The notes under the pieces: model-generated
Seen by the model: the letters and a program-made list of their open reading frames with translations, nothing else
Told to the model about the DNA's origin: nothing
Databases searched by the model: none
Shown here: piece by piece, positions 35,307 through 45,368 of the stretch
Position numbering within the stretch: position 1 is the first letter of the stretch
Layout: every line of letters begins with the position of its first letter
NCBI RefSeq assembly: GCF_039537875.1
Contig: NZ_BAABBI010000004.1
Location: 1 to 64,000, forward strand
From: Corallibacter vietnamensis
GTDB taxonomy: Bacteria; Bacteroidota; Bacteroidia; Flavobacteriales; Flavobacteriaceae
Reading direction: 5' to 3'
Length of the DNA: 64,000 bases
Position numbers and translations under genes: made by a program

Positions 35307-36077
35307 GTGATTAAAACAAAGAGCATACTAGAAATTAAAGATTTTCTAGACACAAAAGTTATTGAATATAATAACCCCAAATTTATTGAGTCAGATCCTA
35401 TTCAAATACCTCATCAATTTAGCATAAAAGAAGATATAGAAGTTTCTAGCTTTTTGGTTGCAACTATTGCATGGGGAAATAGAAAAATGATTATAAAAAA
35501 CGGCCAAAGAATGATGGAATTAATGGGCAATGCGCCATATGATTTTATCATGAATCATCAAGAGAAAGATTTAGACAATCTAACCGGATTTGTTCATAGA
35601 ACTTTTAATGATATAGATTTTAAATACTTTATAAAATCACTAAAAAACATATATACAAACCATAACGGACTAGAAGCTATTTTTATCACAAAAGATAATA
35701 CACTACAAAATACAATTTCAGAGTTTAAAGATATCTTTTTCGAATTAGAGCATCCTTTAAGAACTCAAAAACACATTTCAAACCCATTAAAAGGCTCGGC
35801 CGCAAAACGCATAAATATGTGGTTAAGATGGTTATGCAGAAAAGATTCTGCTGGCGTAGACTTTGGCATTTGGCAACAAATAAAACCATCACAATTGTCA
35901 TGTCCGCTAGATGTTCATTCCGGTAATGTTGCAAGAAAACTAGGGTTATTAACAAGAAAACAAAACGATGCAAAAGCTTTGCTTGAGTTAGACACTAACT
36001 TACGCATATTAGACCCAAACGATCCTGTAAAATACGATTTTGCTCTTTTTGGATTAGGTGTTTTCGAAAACTTTTAA
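35307..36077 (+). CDS. DUF2400 / TIGR02757-family protein
   Basis: The 256-residue cytoplasmic protein begins at a GTG. It shows ATIAWGNRKMIIKNGQRMME, FVHRTFNDIDFKYFIKSLKN, GSAAKRINMWLRWLCRKDSA and LSCPLDVHSGNVARKLGLL, the conserved blocks of the TIGR02757 family, which is distantly related to helix-hairpin-helix DNA glycosylases. Its biological role is not established. The GTG at 35307 gives a full-length N-terminus, and no better ATG is seen nearby. Confidence 0.85.
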   Translation: MIKTKSILEIKDFLDTKVIEYNNPKFIESDPIQIPHQFSIKEDIEVSSFLVATIAWGNRKMIIKNGQRMMELMGNAPYDFIMNHQEKDLDNLTGFVHRTFNDIDFKYFIKSLKNIYTNHNGLEAIFITKDNTLQNTISEFKDIFFELEHPLRTQKHISNPLKGSAAKRINMWLRWLCRKDSAGVDFGIWQQIKPSQLSCPLDVHSGNVARKLGLLTRKQNDAKALLELDTNLRILDPNDPVKYDFALFGLGVFENF

Positions 36078-36146
36078 AAAATATCTTACTAAACAACATG
36101 TTTATTTAATAATTTCATAAAAAAATTAGAGTTTTACTATTTTATT

Positions 36147-36176
36147 TTGAACAGTATCTGTCGTTTATTATATTTG
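36147..36176 (+). promoter_or_regulatory. Bacteroidota housekeeping promoter
   Basis: TTG at 36147-36149, a 19-base spacer and TATATTTG at 36169-36176 match the -33 TTG / -7 TAnnTTTG promoter of this phylum. It lies 22 bases before the ATG of the 98-residue gene, which supports that small gene as real. Confidence 0.75.
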
Positions 36177-36198
36177 TATAACCTAATTAACCTAACTT

Positions 36199-36495
36199 AT
36201 GAAACATTCATTTAAATTAAGAAAAAGCCTACTAAAAAACATATACACCGAAAGACTAGGCTTTAGCAACATTACCGTAGAAAACAAAAAAGACGTAGAA
36301 AATACTATTAATACCATACTTAATTTTATTGGTTTAGAAACCTCATTAATTCCTGTAAATTGTTCTTACAACTTTATAAATAGTACAGCTTATTTTCAAT
36401 TAGAGTTAAGAAATGGTGTTAATAAATTAGAGTTTTTTGAATCTATCAAGAAATTTGAAGAGTACGTAGAAGTTATTGATGCTCAAGCTGTTTAA
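36199..36495 (+). CDS. Unknown 98-residue protein
   Basis: This is a soluble protein with a basic N-terminus (MKHSFKLRKSLLKNIYTERL) and a mixed alpha/beta core. There is no signal sequence and no recognised family. It has its own well-formed promoter 22 bases upstream, ends 92 bases before the S10 peptidase gene, and shows normal codon use, so it is likely expressed. Function is unknown. Confidence 0.65.
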   Translation: MKHSFKLRKSLLKNIYTERLGFSNITVENKKDVENTINTILNFIGLETSLIPVNCSYNFINSTAYFQLELRNGVNKLEFFESIKKFEEYVEVIDAQAV

Positions 36496-36587
36496 ATAGC
36501 TTTTTTTTCGTTTAAAAAAATACTACAATTTATAAACTTTAATTAGATAGATTAGTTACGTATATTTATAAATAAAAATTAAATATA

Positions 36588-38075
36588 ATGAAACAATTTA
36601 TCTTTAGTATTCTTTTAATATACTCGTTTACTTCATTTTCTCAATCAATTAAAGTTCCTATTGATACTTTAATAACAACAAAAAATCAAGTTGTTATTAA
36701 AGGACAAACAATCACTTACGAAGCTCAAACAGGTACACAACCTGTATGGAATGACAATGGTGATGTTATAGCGTCCTTATTTTACACATACTACAAACGT
36801 ACAAATGCTCAAAATAACGAGAGCAGACCTCTTATTTTTTCTTTCAACGGTGGTCCTGGTTCTGCTTCTGTATGGATGCATATAGCCTATACTGGTCCTA
36901 AAATTTTAAATATAGATGAAGAAGGTTATCCTGTACAACCATATGGAATAAAAGATAATCCTCACTCAATATTAGATGTTGCTGATATAGTATTTATTAA
37001 TCCTGTAAATACTGGCTACTCTAGAATGGTTGCTGACAAAGATGGAAAAATGCCAGATAAAGCCACTTTTTTTGGTATTAATGCAGATATTGCTTACCTC
37101 TCAAAATGGATGAATACATTTGTTTCAAGAAACAACCGTTGGAAATCGCCAAAATATATTATAGGAGAAAGCTATGGCGGAACTCGTGTAATGGGATTAG
37201 CTCACAGACTACAAAACAGCCAATGGATGTATTTAAATGGTGTTATCATGGTGTCTCCTGCCGATTATAAAGTATTACGTGTTGGTGGTCCTGTAGCAAC
37301 AGCTTTAAATTTACCATATTACACAGCCACAGCTTGGTATCACAATATGCTACCAGCTGAACTACAACAAAAAGATTTGCTTGAAATACTACCCGAATCT
37401 GAAAAATATACTGTAAACACACTTATTCCTGCCTTGACAAAAGGTGGTTTTATTAGTGAGTCTGAACGTAATAACGTTGCAGATAAAATGGCATATTATT
37501 CAGGAATAAGTAAAAAAGCTATTCTACAGCATAATTTAAGTGTTCCAACAAACTTTTTCTGGAAAGATTTACTTCGTGAAAAAACAGGGCAAACTATTGG
37601 CAGATTAGACTCTAGATATTTAGGTTTTGATAAAATGGAAGCTGGTACTCGCCCAGATTATAATGCCGAACTAACATCATGGTTGCACTCATTTACTCCT
37701 GCAATAAACTACTATTTAAGAGAGCATTTAAACTTTAAAACAGATATGCCTTATAATATGTTTGGCCCAGTTCATCCTTGGGATAACGATCATGATAATG
37801 TTCGTGAGCAATTACGCGAAGCTATGGCTCAAAATCCATATCTTAAAGTATTGATTCAATCTGGTTATTATGATGGTGCTACAACGTATTTTAATGCTAA
37901 ATACACCATGTGGCAAATTGATCCTAGTGGAAAAATGAAAGATCGTTTTACATTTAAAGGTTACCGAAGTGGACACATGATGTATCTGCGCAACGAAGAC
38001 CTTAAAACGGCTAATGAAGACATTAGAGTTTTTATAAATAATTCGCTCTCTAATGGAAAGTCTGCAAAATATTAA
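36588..38075 (+). CDS. Exported S10-family serine carboxypeptidase-like protein
   Basis: The 495-residue protein has a signal peptide (FTSFSQ). It contains the alpha/beta-hydrolase motifs of peptidase S10: FSFNGGPGSASVWMHIAYTG forms the oxyanion region, YIIGESYGGTRVMGLAH carries the nucleophilic Ser near residue 193, and GYYDGATTYFNAKY plus FKGYRSGHMMYL supply the Asp and His. It should remove C-terminal residues from peptides in the periplasm or outside. A strong terminator follows. Confidence 0.9.
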   Translation: MKQFIFSILLIYSFTSFSQSIKVPIDTLITTKNQVVIKGQTITYEAQTGTQPVWNDNGDVIASLFYTYYKRTNAQNNESRPLIFSFNGGPGSASVWMHIAYTGPKILNIDEEGYPVQPYGIKDNPHSILDVADIVFINPVNTGYSRMVADKDGKMPDKATFFGINADIAYLSKWMNTFVSRNNRWKSPKYIIGESYGGTRVMGLAHRLQNSQWMYLNGVIMVSPADYKVLRVGGPVATALNLPYYTATAWYHNMLPAELQQKDLLEILPESEKYTVNTLIPALTKGGFISESERNNVADKMAYYSGISKKAILQHNLSVPTNFFWKDLLREKTGQTIGRLDSRYLGFDKMEAGTRPDYNAELTSWLHSFTPAINYYLREHLNFKTDMPYNMFGPVHPWDNDHDNVREQLREAMAQNPYLKVLIQSGYYDGATTYFNAKYTMWQIDPSGKMKDRFTFKGYRSGHMMYLRNEDLKTANEDIRVFINNSLSNGKSAKY

Positions 38076-38077
38076 AC

Positions 38078-38107
38078 AAAAAAGCCCGCTAAAAAGCGGG
38101 CTTTTTT
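38078..38107. terminator. Bidirectional terminator between the S10 and M61 genes
   Basis: AAAAAAGCCCGCT, loop AAAA, AGCGGGCTTTTTT. The GC-rich stem with A and T tracts on its two sides serves both convergent peptidase genes. Confidence 0.95.
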
Positions 38108-38127
38108 GTTATTAATAAATTAAAAGA

Positions 38128-40020
38128 TTAACCTTTTAACCAAGCTTCTCTTAATGTTTTTTGTGCTTCTGTAGCTTCTGGATTTGCCATTAGTGTTGTT
38201 CCTGTTGTATAAGATTGTGTCAACGTTGTTTTAATTTCAACATCTTTCCCATCTCTAGTTAAAACAACATCTATGTCTGTTCCTGGTTGCCACATAAATA
38301 CTTTTTGGAAAACCGTATTAGCATTAAGTAGATTAACTTCTACTCCATCTACTGATTTGATAATATCATTTGGTTGAACTCCTTGCTCATTCCAAAAACT
38401 ATTATTCTTTACAGCATTACTAAAATATATGCTTCCATCAGTTTGGTTGGCTCCTACTATAAGTGCTCCTGCATTTTGGATGTAGTTAGTCTTCACTCTA
38501 CTTTCTCCAAATTGTAAACCAACTTTTTCAAAAAACGTATTATAGTCAATTGGCACATCACCTACAACATGTGTTTGTAAAAACTCACCTATAGAAGGAT
38601 ATGTCATTGCTGTTATTTCTTCAATAATACTGTCATCATCAAAAGGTTTATTTTTACCATATTTTGTTGATAATTCTTTCATTAAAGATAAAATACCACG
38701 ATTACCATTACTCTCTTCACGCATTAAAATATCAATACACATACCTATTAATGCTCCTTTTTGATACACATTATAGTATTGACTAGCATAAGGCTCTTCC
38801 AGAATGTTCTCACTCATTATTGTGAAACTCATAGCATCATTCATTCCTGAAGCTGTTTTTATTTTGTCGTTGATTTTAGCATAAAAATCGTCTTCGCTTA
38901 CCAATCCTTGATCTACTTGAAACAACGTTGCAAAATACTCGGTTACACCTTCATACATCCATAAATGCTTTGAAAATGTTGGTTGATTATAATCAAAGTA
39001 ATGCACATCTTCAGAATGAACACTTAACGGTGTTACTATATGAAAAAACTCATGAGAAACTACGTCTACCATACTTTCATCTAAAGCTGAAGCTGGCATA
39101 GACTCTGGCATAACTACAACTGTAGATGTGTGGTGTTCTAATGCTCCAAAACCTTTAGGAGCAGTTTCATCTCCTTTTGATAAATACACATATATATCAT
39201 ATCGAGGTGTACTATTTATGTCTCCTAAATATGTTTTTTGTGCTTGCATCATTTTCTCCATAGCAGCACGCATTGTTTTTGCACTATGTATTCCGTTTGG
39301 AGAATAAACACTTAATACAATTTTTATATCACCTACTTGAAATTCTTCAACATCAAGTTTTCCGTACATCATTGGGTTATCAGTAATATCAAAATAACGT
39401 GGTGCAAAATATGATGTTGTTACTGTTTTACCATCTTCGCTTGTTTTGTCTGACGTATGTTGTAATGCAGATGTACGAACAAAATCCGCTGGTGCTGTAA
39501 CGTCTAATTTATATTGGCTGTTTTTTAATGAATCAAAATATCCTATAAATCCATGAAGGTTTAACACGTAGTTATCAGCTTCTATATTTGTTCCTGCTGG
39601 TGAAAATGGCACATCGCCTCCAATACCTCCTGTAACTTCTTGATCAAAAGTATCATTAACATTATAGGTAATATAATCAAGAGTAGTTGCATTTGCTATT
39701 GTCCAAGTATTGGTATCTGCTTTTGTTGCTTTTAGCTCGTTTCCATTATAATCAATGGCTTTAAAATCATCTACATATTTACCAAAATCACTTACAGAAT
39801 ATGTTCCTTGAACAACTCTAGGTAACCTATAAGTAACTGTTTCACTTGTAAAACGTCCTGGATTTATTACCACAGGAGCTTTATCATTAACTACTTTTGT
39901 TAAATCTATTGATGTCTCAATAGGATTGCTTACTGCTAAATCATTGCTACCTGTTTTTGAGGACGTACCACAAGCAACTAATAACGTTGAGAAGCCTACA
40001 ATGGCTAGTGCTTTTTTCAT
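38128..40020 (-). CDS. M61-family metallopeptidase with PDZ domain (lipoprotein)
   Basis: The 630-residue protein has a lipoprotein signal ending TLLVAC (Cys17). An N-terminal beta domain precedes the gluzincin catalytic domain with SHEFFHIVTP near residue 320 (HExxH) and WMYEGVTEYFATLF supplying the third ligand Glu. A C-terminal PDZ domain contains NDIIKSVDGVEVNLLNANTV. M61 enzymes are aminopeptidases, often with glycyl preference. All catalytic residues are present. It converges with the S10 gene. Confidence 0.93.
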   Translation of the reverse strand: MKKALAIVGFSTLLVACGTSSKTGSNDLAVSNPIETSIDLTKVVNDKAPVVINPGRFTSETVTYRLPRVVQGTYSVSDFGKYVDDFKAIDYNGNELKATKADTNTWTIANATTLDYITYNVNDTFDQEVTGGIGGDVPFSPAGTNIEADNYVLNLHGFIGYFDSLKNSQYKLDVTAPADFVRTSALQHTSDKTSEDGKTVTTSYFAPRYFDITDNPMMYGKLDVEEFQVGDIKIVLSVYSPNGIHSAKTMRAAMEKMMQAQKTYLGDINSTPRYDIYVYLSKGDETAPKGFGALEHHTSTVVVMPESMPASALDESMVDVVSHEFFHIVTPLSVHSEDVHYFDYNQPTFSKHLWMYEGVTEYFATLFQVDQGLVSEDDFYAKINDKIKTASGMNDAMSFTIMSENILEEPYASQYYNVYQKGALIGMCIDILMREESNGNRGILSLMKELSTKYGKNKPFDDDSIIEEITAMTYPSIGEFLQTHVVGDVPIDYNTFFEKVGLQFGESRVKTNYIQNAGALIVGANQTDGSIYFSNAVKNNSFWNEQGVQPNDIIKSVDGVEVNLLNANTVFQKVFMWQPGTDIDVVLTRDGKDVEIKTTLTQSYTTGTTLMANPEATEAQKTLREAWLKG

Positions 40021-40123
40021 TATTTTTTGTTTAAGTTATTTCTAAATTGACGCTCAAAAGTACAATGTGTTACATTTTAATTCCTTAAGGTTTTGTTAAA
40101 AGCGTAATTAGTATATTCGCAAT

Positions 40124-41131
40124 ATGTCAGAACCTTTAATAAGTATACTTACACCTTTTAAAAATACGCAAGATTTTCTAGACGATTGCATACAATCTAT
40201 TATTAACCAAACACATAACCAGTGGGAGCTCATTATTATTGATGACCATTCTACAGACAACAGTTATGAGCTTGTAAAAAAATATGCTGATATTGACTCG
40301 AGAATAAAACTTTTTAAAAATTCAGGTAATGGAATAATAGAAGCGTTACGCTATGCCTTTTCTAAAAGTTCTGGAGACTTTATAACCCGAATGGATAGTG
40401 ATGATATTATGCCGCAAAACAAACTAGATGTTTTACTTAAAAATCTCCTACATCACGGCAAAGGTTATGTAGCAACAGGATTGGTTAAATATTTTAGTAA
40501 ACACGGAATTAGCGATGGTTATGTACGTTATGAAGCGTGGTTAAACAATTTAACTATTACTGGTAAAAACTATTCTGAAATCTATAAAGAATGTGTGATC
40601 GCTTCTCCTTGTTGGATGGTTCATAAAGATGACTTAATTGCCTGCGATGCTTTTACCCCAAACAACTATCCTGAAGATTACGACTTGGTATTTAGGTTTT
40701 ACAAAAAAGGATTAAAGTGTATTCCTTGTAATGAAATACTGCATTACTGGCGCGATTATAGCTACAGAACTTCTAGAACGCATGAGCATTATGCTCAAAA
40801 TTATTTTCTAGAAATAAAGCTGCATTACTTTTTAGAGTTAGATTATGATAGCAAACGCCCGCTTACTATTTGGGGTGCTGGATTTAAAGGAAAAACTATA
40901 GCAAAGTTTTTGATAGAAAAAAAAGTTCCCTTTTACTGGATATGTAACAATCCTAAAAAAATTGGTAAAGCTATTTATGGGCAAACGCTACTTGCTTTTA
41001 ATGAATTAGAAAACATATCAAACCCTCAAACCATTGTTACTGTTGCTAACACAAAATCTCAAAAAAGAATAAAAGAATATTTTAGTAACCTAAATATGCA
41101 TCCGGTTACAGATTATTTTTTCTTTTGTTGA
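40124..41131 (+). CDS. Family 2 glycosyltransferase
   Basis: The 335-residue protein has the GT-A fold of family 2: SILTPFKNTQDFLDDCIQSI, WELIIIDDHSTDNSYELVKK, the metal-binding DSDD in FITRMDSDDIMPQNK, and PEDYDLVFRFYKKGLKC. A C-terminal part of about 80 residues (RPLTIWGAGFKGKTIAKFLI) looks like a small Rossmann-like domain, an unusual addition. It transfers a sugar from a nucleotide donor to an unknown acceptor. It stands alone rather than in a polysaccharide cluster. Confidence 0.9.
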   Translation: MSEPLISILTPFKNTQDFLDDCIQSIINQTHNQWELIIIDDHSTDNSYELVKKYADIDSRIKLFKNSGNGIIEALRYAFSKSSGDFITRMDSDDIMPQNKLDVLLKNLLHHGKGYVATGLVKYFSKHGISDGYVRYEAWLNNLTITGKNYSEIYKECVIASPCWMVHKDDLIACDAFTPNNYPEDYDLVFRFYKKGLKCIPCNEILHYWRDYSYRTSRTHEHYAQNYFLEIKLHYFLELDYDSKRPLTIWGAGFKGKTIAKFLIEKKVPFYWICNNPKKIGKAIYGQTLLAFNELENISNPQTIVTVANTKSQKRIKEYFSNLNMHPVTDYFFFC

Positions 41132-41155
41132 TACATTAATTTGTTGTTAAAAGGT

Positions 41156-41184
41156 TTGCATTTCAACTGTAAACCTTATTTTTG
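41156..41184 (+). promoter_or_regulatory. Bacteroidota housekeeping promoter
   Basis: TTG at 41156-41158, an 18-base spacer and TATTTTTG at 41177-41184 fit the -33/-7 pattern. It lies 19 bases before the start of the BatA-type gene. Confidence 0.65.
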
Positions 41185-41203
41185 TAAATAAACCCATTTA
41201 GGA

Positions 41204-43126
41204 ATGCAGTTTAAACATCCCGAACTTCTCTATGCGCTATTTTTGCTCATCATTCCAATAATTATTCATTTATTTCAACTACGTCGATTCAAAAAAGTAG
41301 CCTTTACCAATGTTGCTTTTTTAAAAAATGTAAAACAACAAACCAGAAAAAGCTCTCAAATAAAAAAGTGGCTTACCCTTATTACTCGTTTATTGCTTTT
41401 TGCTTGTATCATATTGGCTTTCGCGCAACCTTATACTTCAAATAAAAACAGTTTTAACACAACTAACGAGACTGTTATTTATTTAGACAATTCCTTTAGC
41501 ATGCAGGCCAAAGGAAAGCAAGGTGAACTTTTAAAACGTGCTGTTCAAGATATTATAGACAATACACCAGATAATGAAAACATTACTCTGATAACAAACA
41601 ATGAAACGTTTAGAAACACACAAATAAAAACCATTAAAAACGATTTACTTCAGCTTAATTACACACCCAATCAACTAACTTATGAAGCTGCTTTAATAAA
41701 GAGTAAAAACGCGTTTAGTAAAAACAGTAATAGTCTAAAACACCTCATATTTATTTCTGATTTTCAAGAAAAAGACAAAACTTTTATCCCTGCAAAAGAC
41801 TCTTTAATCAATATTCATGCTGTTCAACTAAAACCTGAAACCATTAATAATGTTAGCATAGATAGTTTATACATTTCAAAAACTACAGCTACCAATACCA
41901 CACTAACAGTTACACTAAAAAACTCTGGTTCAGAAATTGAAAATTTACCAGTATCATTATACAATGATACGATGCTTATCGCCAAAACATCGGTATCCAT
42001 TAAAAATGAAGCTACTACTACTTTTGAAATCCCTAACAATACAACCATAAAAGGCCATATTACAATAGACGATACAGCGCTTCAATTTGATAACAGTTGC
42101 TATTTCAGCATTAATAAACCTTCAAAAATACAAGTGCTAGCTATTAGTGATGTTACAGATAGTTTTTTGAGTCGTATTTACTCTGATGATGAATTTAACT
42201 ACACGAATACCAGTTTAGGTTCATTAAATTATAGCAACATCACAAAGCAAAATCTTATTATTTTAAACGAATTAAGAACCATACCAGAAGCACTTTCTAG
42301 AGCATTAAACGAGTTTCAAAACAATGGTGGGTTTGTGGTTGTTATAAATTCTCAAAATGCTGAAATTCCAAGTTACAACACATTTTTAGCTACCAATAAT
42401 ATTAAACTAAATGCATTAGGAAATTTTGAAAAACGCGTTACTACAATAAATTATGCGCATCCGCTGTTTGGAAATGTATTTGACAATAAAGTTGATAATT
42501 TTCAATATCCTAAAGTTTCTAGTTTTTATACTGTAGCTTCTGGTAGCACTACTTCAGCGCTTTCTTTTGAAGATGGACAACCATTTTTAGTACAACAAAA
42601 CAATCTGTTTTTATTCACTGCGGCTTTAAACACTGAAAACTCTAATTTTTCTAGTTCGCCACTTATAGTGCCTACATTTTACAACATTGGTAAACAAAGC
42701 TTAAAAACACCAAACATATATTATACCATAGGAAAAGAAAACACCTACGACGTTGCTGTAAACTTATCTCAAGATGCTGTTTTAAAACTAGAACAAGAGT
42801 CTATAAGCATTATTCCGCAGCAACAATATTATAATAACAAAGTAGCTGTTACTACCTTCGAAACCCCTGATATATCTGGAGTTTATAATTTAATGAATAA
42901 TAAAGAACTAGTTAAATATGTGAGTTATAATTATGATAGAAACGAAAGTAATATGACTTATCAAAACCTATCTGCTTTAGAGCAAATAAATATCTCTCAC
43001 GATTTAACAAAGGTGTTTAACACGATAAAAAGTAATTCAAAAGTTAACGAGCTATGGAAATGGTTTGTTATTTTTGCGCTAGCTTTTTTAATTTTTGAAA
43101 TGCTCATCTTAAAATATTTTAAATGA
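41204..43126 (+). CDS. BatA-domain membrane protein with vWA-like region
   Basis: The 640-residue protein begins with the BatA N-terminal signature MQFKHPELLYALFLLIIPII, then HLFQLRRFKKVAFTNVAFLK and a second membrane helix. The region after it, with TVIYLDNSFSMQAKGKQGEL, is a von Willebrand A-like domain whose DNSFS resembles the metal-binding DxSxS. A large periplasmic beta region follows, and a last helix lies at about residues 618-636. It is a family common in Bacteroidota, related to aerotolerance proteins. Its stop overlaps the start of the next gene by four bases. Confidence 0.88.
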   Translation: MQFKHPELLYALFLLIIPIIIHLFQLRRFKKVAFTNVAFLKNVKQQTRKSSQIKKWLTLITRLLLFACIILAFAQPYTSNKNSFNTTNETVIYLDNSFSMQAKGKQGELLKRAVQDIIDNTPDNENITLITNNETFRNTQIKTIKNDLLQLNYTPNQLTYEAALIKSKNAFSKNSNSLKHLIFISDFQEKDKTFIPAKDSLINIHAVQLKPETINNVSIDSLYISKTTATNTTLTVTLKNSGSEIENLPVSLYNDTMLIAKTSVSIKNEATTTFEIPNNTTIKGHITIDDTALQFDNSCYFSINKPSKIQVLAISDVTDSFLSRIYSDDEFNYTNTSLGSLNYSNITKQNLIILNELRTIPEALSRALNEFQNNGGFVVVINSQNAEIPSYNTFLATNNIKLNALGNFEKRVTTINYAHPLFGNVFDNKVDNFQYPKVSSFYTVASGSTTSALSFEDGQPFLVQQNNLFLFTAALNTENSNFSSSPLIVPTFYNIGKQSLKTPNIYYTIGKENTYDVAVNLSQDAVLKLEQESISIIPQQQYYNNKVAVTTFETPDISGVYNLMNNKELVKYVSYNYDRNESNMTYQNLSALEQINISHDLTKVFNTIKSNSKVNELWKWFVIFALAFLIFEMLILKYFK

Positions 43127-44376
43127 ACGTACTCTTAAAATCTGCCACTATAGTTGATTCTAAAAGTGACTATCACAATGAAACTGTTGATATCTTAATT
43201 GAAAATGGTACAATTACCAATATTTCAAAAACCATAAAAAATAAGAATAACTACAAAGAAATTTCTTTAGATAATTTACATGTTTCTCAAGGTTGGTTTG
43301 ACAGCAGTGTTAGTTTTGGTGAGCCAGGCTATGAAGAACGTGAAACTATTGCAAACGGATTAAAAACAGCTGCTCATTCCGGATTTACAAATGTTATTGT
43401 AAACACCAATACAAATCCAGTTATAGATAGCTATGCCGATATTTCTTTTTTAAAATCAAAATCTCAAGGGCATGCTGTAAACTTACATCCTCTTGGTGCT
43501 TTAACAAAAAATAGTCAAGGTGAAGCATTAGCTGAATTGTATGACATGACAACAGCAGGCGCTATTGGTTTTTATGACTACCAAAAGCCTATTAGTGATC
43601 CTAACCTTATGAAAATTGCACTTCAATATGCAAGTAATTTTGGTGGTTTGGTATTTGCTTTTCCTCAAGAATCTAAAATTTCTAGAGATGGTGTTATGAA
43701 TGAACACATAACAAGTACTACTTTAGGACTCAATGGAAATCCTGCTTTAGCTGAAGAGCTGCAAATAGCTAGAGACTTATTTTTATTAGAATACACAGGT
43801 GGTAAATTACATATACCTACTATTTCAACCGCAAAATCTGTAGCTCTTATCAGAGATGCAAAAAAGAAAAAACTTGACGTAAGTTGTAGTGTGGCAATTC
43901 ATAATATCGTTTTAACAGATAGCGTTTTAGAATCTTTTGATACGCGTTATAAAGTATTACCTCCCTTACGAACAGAAACAGATACTTTAGCGCTTATTGA
44001 AGGTTTAAAAGACGGTACCATAGATATGGTGACTAGCGACCACAACCCTATTGACGTAGAACACAAAAAAATTGAGTTTGATTATGCTGCTTATGGAACC
44101 ATTGGTTTAGAATCTGCTTTTGGTGCGTTACAATCTGTTTTCACAACAAAAAAATCAATCGATTTACTTACAAAAGGCAGTGAACGTTTTGGTATAGAAA
44201 CAGCTCCTATACAAGTAGGAAACAAAGCTAATATTACACTATTTAATCCAACTACAGTGTATACTTTTAGTAAAGACGATATGTTATCTACATCAAAAAA
44301 TGCCATTTTTGAAAACTACAAACTCAAAGGAAAAACTTACGGTATAATTTCAAATAATAAACTTGTTTTAAATTAA
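43123..44376 (+). CDS. Dihydroorotase homologue lacking the zinc ligands
   Basis: The 417-residue protein follows the dihydroorotase fold throughout. However, the HxH metal motif is replaced by SVS in GWFDSSVSFGEPGYEE, the His expected near residue 180 is Phe in LVFAFPQES, and the His expected in HIPHIST is Thr in HIPTISTAKS. Only the late Asp (TSDHNP) remains. It is therefore most likely catalytically inactive, like the PyrC' subunit that scaffolds aspartate carbamoyltransferase in some bacteria. It is coupled by ATGA to the BatA gene. Confidence 0.85.
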   Translation: MNVLLKSATIVDSKSDYHNETVDILIENGTITNISKTIKNKNNYKEISLDNLHVSQGWFDSSVSFGEPGYEERETIANGLKTAAHSGFTNVIVNTNTNPVIDSYADISFLKSKSQGHAVNLHPLGALTKNSQGEALAELYDMTTAGAIGFYDYQKPISDPNLMKIALQYASNFGGLVFAFPQESKISRDGVMNEHITSTTLGLNGNPALAEELQIARDLFLLEYTGGKLHIPTISTAKSVALIRDAKKKKLDVSCSVAIHNIVLTDSVLESFDTRYKVLPPLRTETDTLALIEGLKDGTIDMVTSDHNPIDVEHKKIEFDYAAYGTIGLESAFGALQSVFTTKKSIDLLTKGSERFGIETAPIQVGNKANITLFNPTTVYTFSKDDMLSTSKNAIFENYKLKGKTYGIISNNKLVLN

Positions 44377-44381
44377 TAATC

Positions 44382-44708
44382 ATGACAGAACAAACTATAA
44401 ACAATGGTCGCACACTGGCTATTGTTAGCTATTTCACTTTCATTGGTTTGATTATAGCTATAATTATGAATTTAGAAAAACGCAACCCATTTACTTATTT
44501 TCATATTAGGCAAATGCTAGGCTTGATTTTAATGCTAATAACATCTAACATCGTTGAGAAATACGTAAATAGTTGGTTAGGCACTACATTTTGGACTATA
44601 ACCTTTGTTTGTTGGCTATTTGGTATATATTATGCTATAAGTAAACAAGCAAAACCCATTCCTTATATAGGTGACTATTTTCAAGACTGGTTTAAAAACA
44701 TAAACTAA
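44382..44708 (+). CDS. Small Tic20/DUF4870-like membrane protein
   Basis: The 108-residue protein has three membrane segments. The stretch NLEKRNPFTYFHIRQMLGLI, followed by a helix, and a C-terminal CWLFGIYYAISKQAKPIPYI are typical of the DUF4870/Tic20-like small membrane proteins. It starts five bases after the dihydroorotase-like gene and ends nine bases before the esterase gene, so all four genes from 41204 are probably one operon. Function is unknown. Confidence 0.75.
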   Translation: MTEQTINNGRTLAIVSYFTFIGLIIAIIMNLEKRNPFTYFHIRQMLGLILMLITSNIVEKYVNSWLGTTFWTITFVCWLFGIYYAISKQAKPIPYIGDYFQDWFKNIN

Positions 44709-44717
44709 ACTAATACA

Positions 44718-45368
44718 ATGGCAGATTTATCATTATTTCATATCACAAGACCTTCAACTTTAAAAGAAAATGCACCACTACTTATTATGTGTCATGGTTA
44801 TGGTAGTGACGAAAACGATTTATTTTCGTTCGCATCAGAATTACCTGAAGAGTTGTTTATCATTTCTGTTCGCGCTCCTTATCCTTTAGAGCCTTACGGA
44901 AATGCTTGGTATGCCATAAATTTTGATGCTGAACAAGGAAAATGGAGTGATGATGAACAAGCTAAAACTTCGCGAGATGCTATTGCTACTTTTATAGAAG
45001 AAGCCTGTAATGTGTATCCTGTAAATAAAAACAATGTATCGCTTTTAGGGTTTAGTCAAGGCACTATTTTAAGTTATGCAGTAGCACTTACCTACCCTGA
45101 AAAAATAAAGAATATTGTTGCTTTAAGCGGTTACATAAACCCTAATATAATTCCTGATAACCCACAAGATTACGACTACAGTCAATTAAATTTTTACTGT
45201 TCGCATGGTAGTGTAGACCAAGTAATTCCAGTAGATTGGGCTCGTAAAGCACCTAAATTTTTAGATGCTTTATCTATTAAACATACCTACTCTGAATTTC
45301 CTGTGGGACATGGTGTTGCCCCTCAAAATTTTTATGAACTTAAAGATTGGTTGGTTTCAAAAATTTAA
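44718..45368 (+). CDS. Phospholipase/carboxylesterase-family hydrolase
   Basis: The 216-residue cytoplasmic alpha/beta-hydrolase has LIMCHGYGSDENDLFSFASE near the start, the nucleophile elbow LLGFSQGTILSYAVAL (Ser in GFSQG), the acid in SHGSVDQVIPVDWARK and the His in FPVGHGVAP. This is the complete triad of the AB-hydrolase_2 (acyl-protein thioesterase-like) family. It hydrolyses short acyl esters, and the natural substrate is unknown. Its last four bases overlap the end of the opposite gene. Confidence 0.9.
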   Translation: MADLSLFHITRPSTLKENAPLLIMCHGYGSDENDLFSFASELPEELFIISVRAPYPLEPYGNAWYAINFDAEQGKWSDDEQAKTSRDAIATFIEEACNVYPVNKNNVSLLGFSQGTILSYAVALTYPEKIKNIVALSGYINPNIIPDNPQDYDYSQLNFYCSHGSVDQVIPVDWARKAPKFLDALSIKHTYSEFPVGHGVAPQNFYELKDWLVSKI

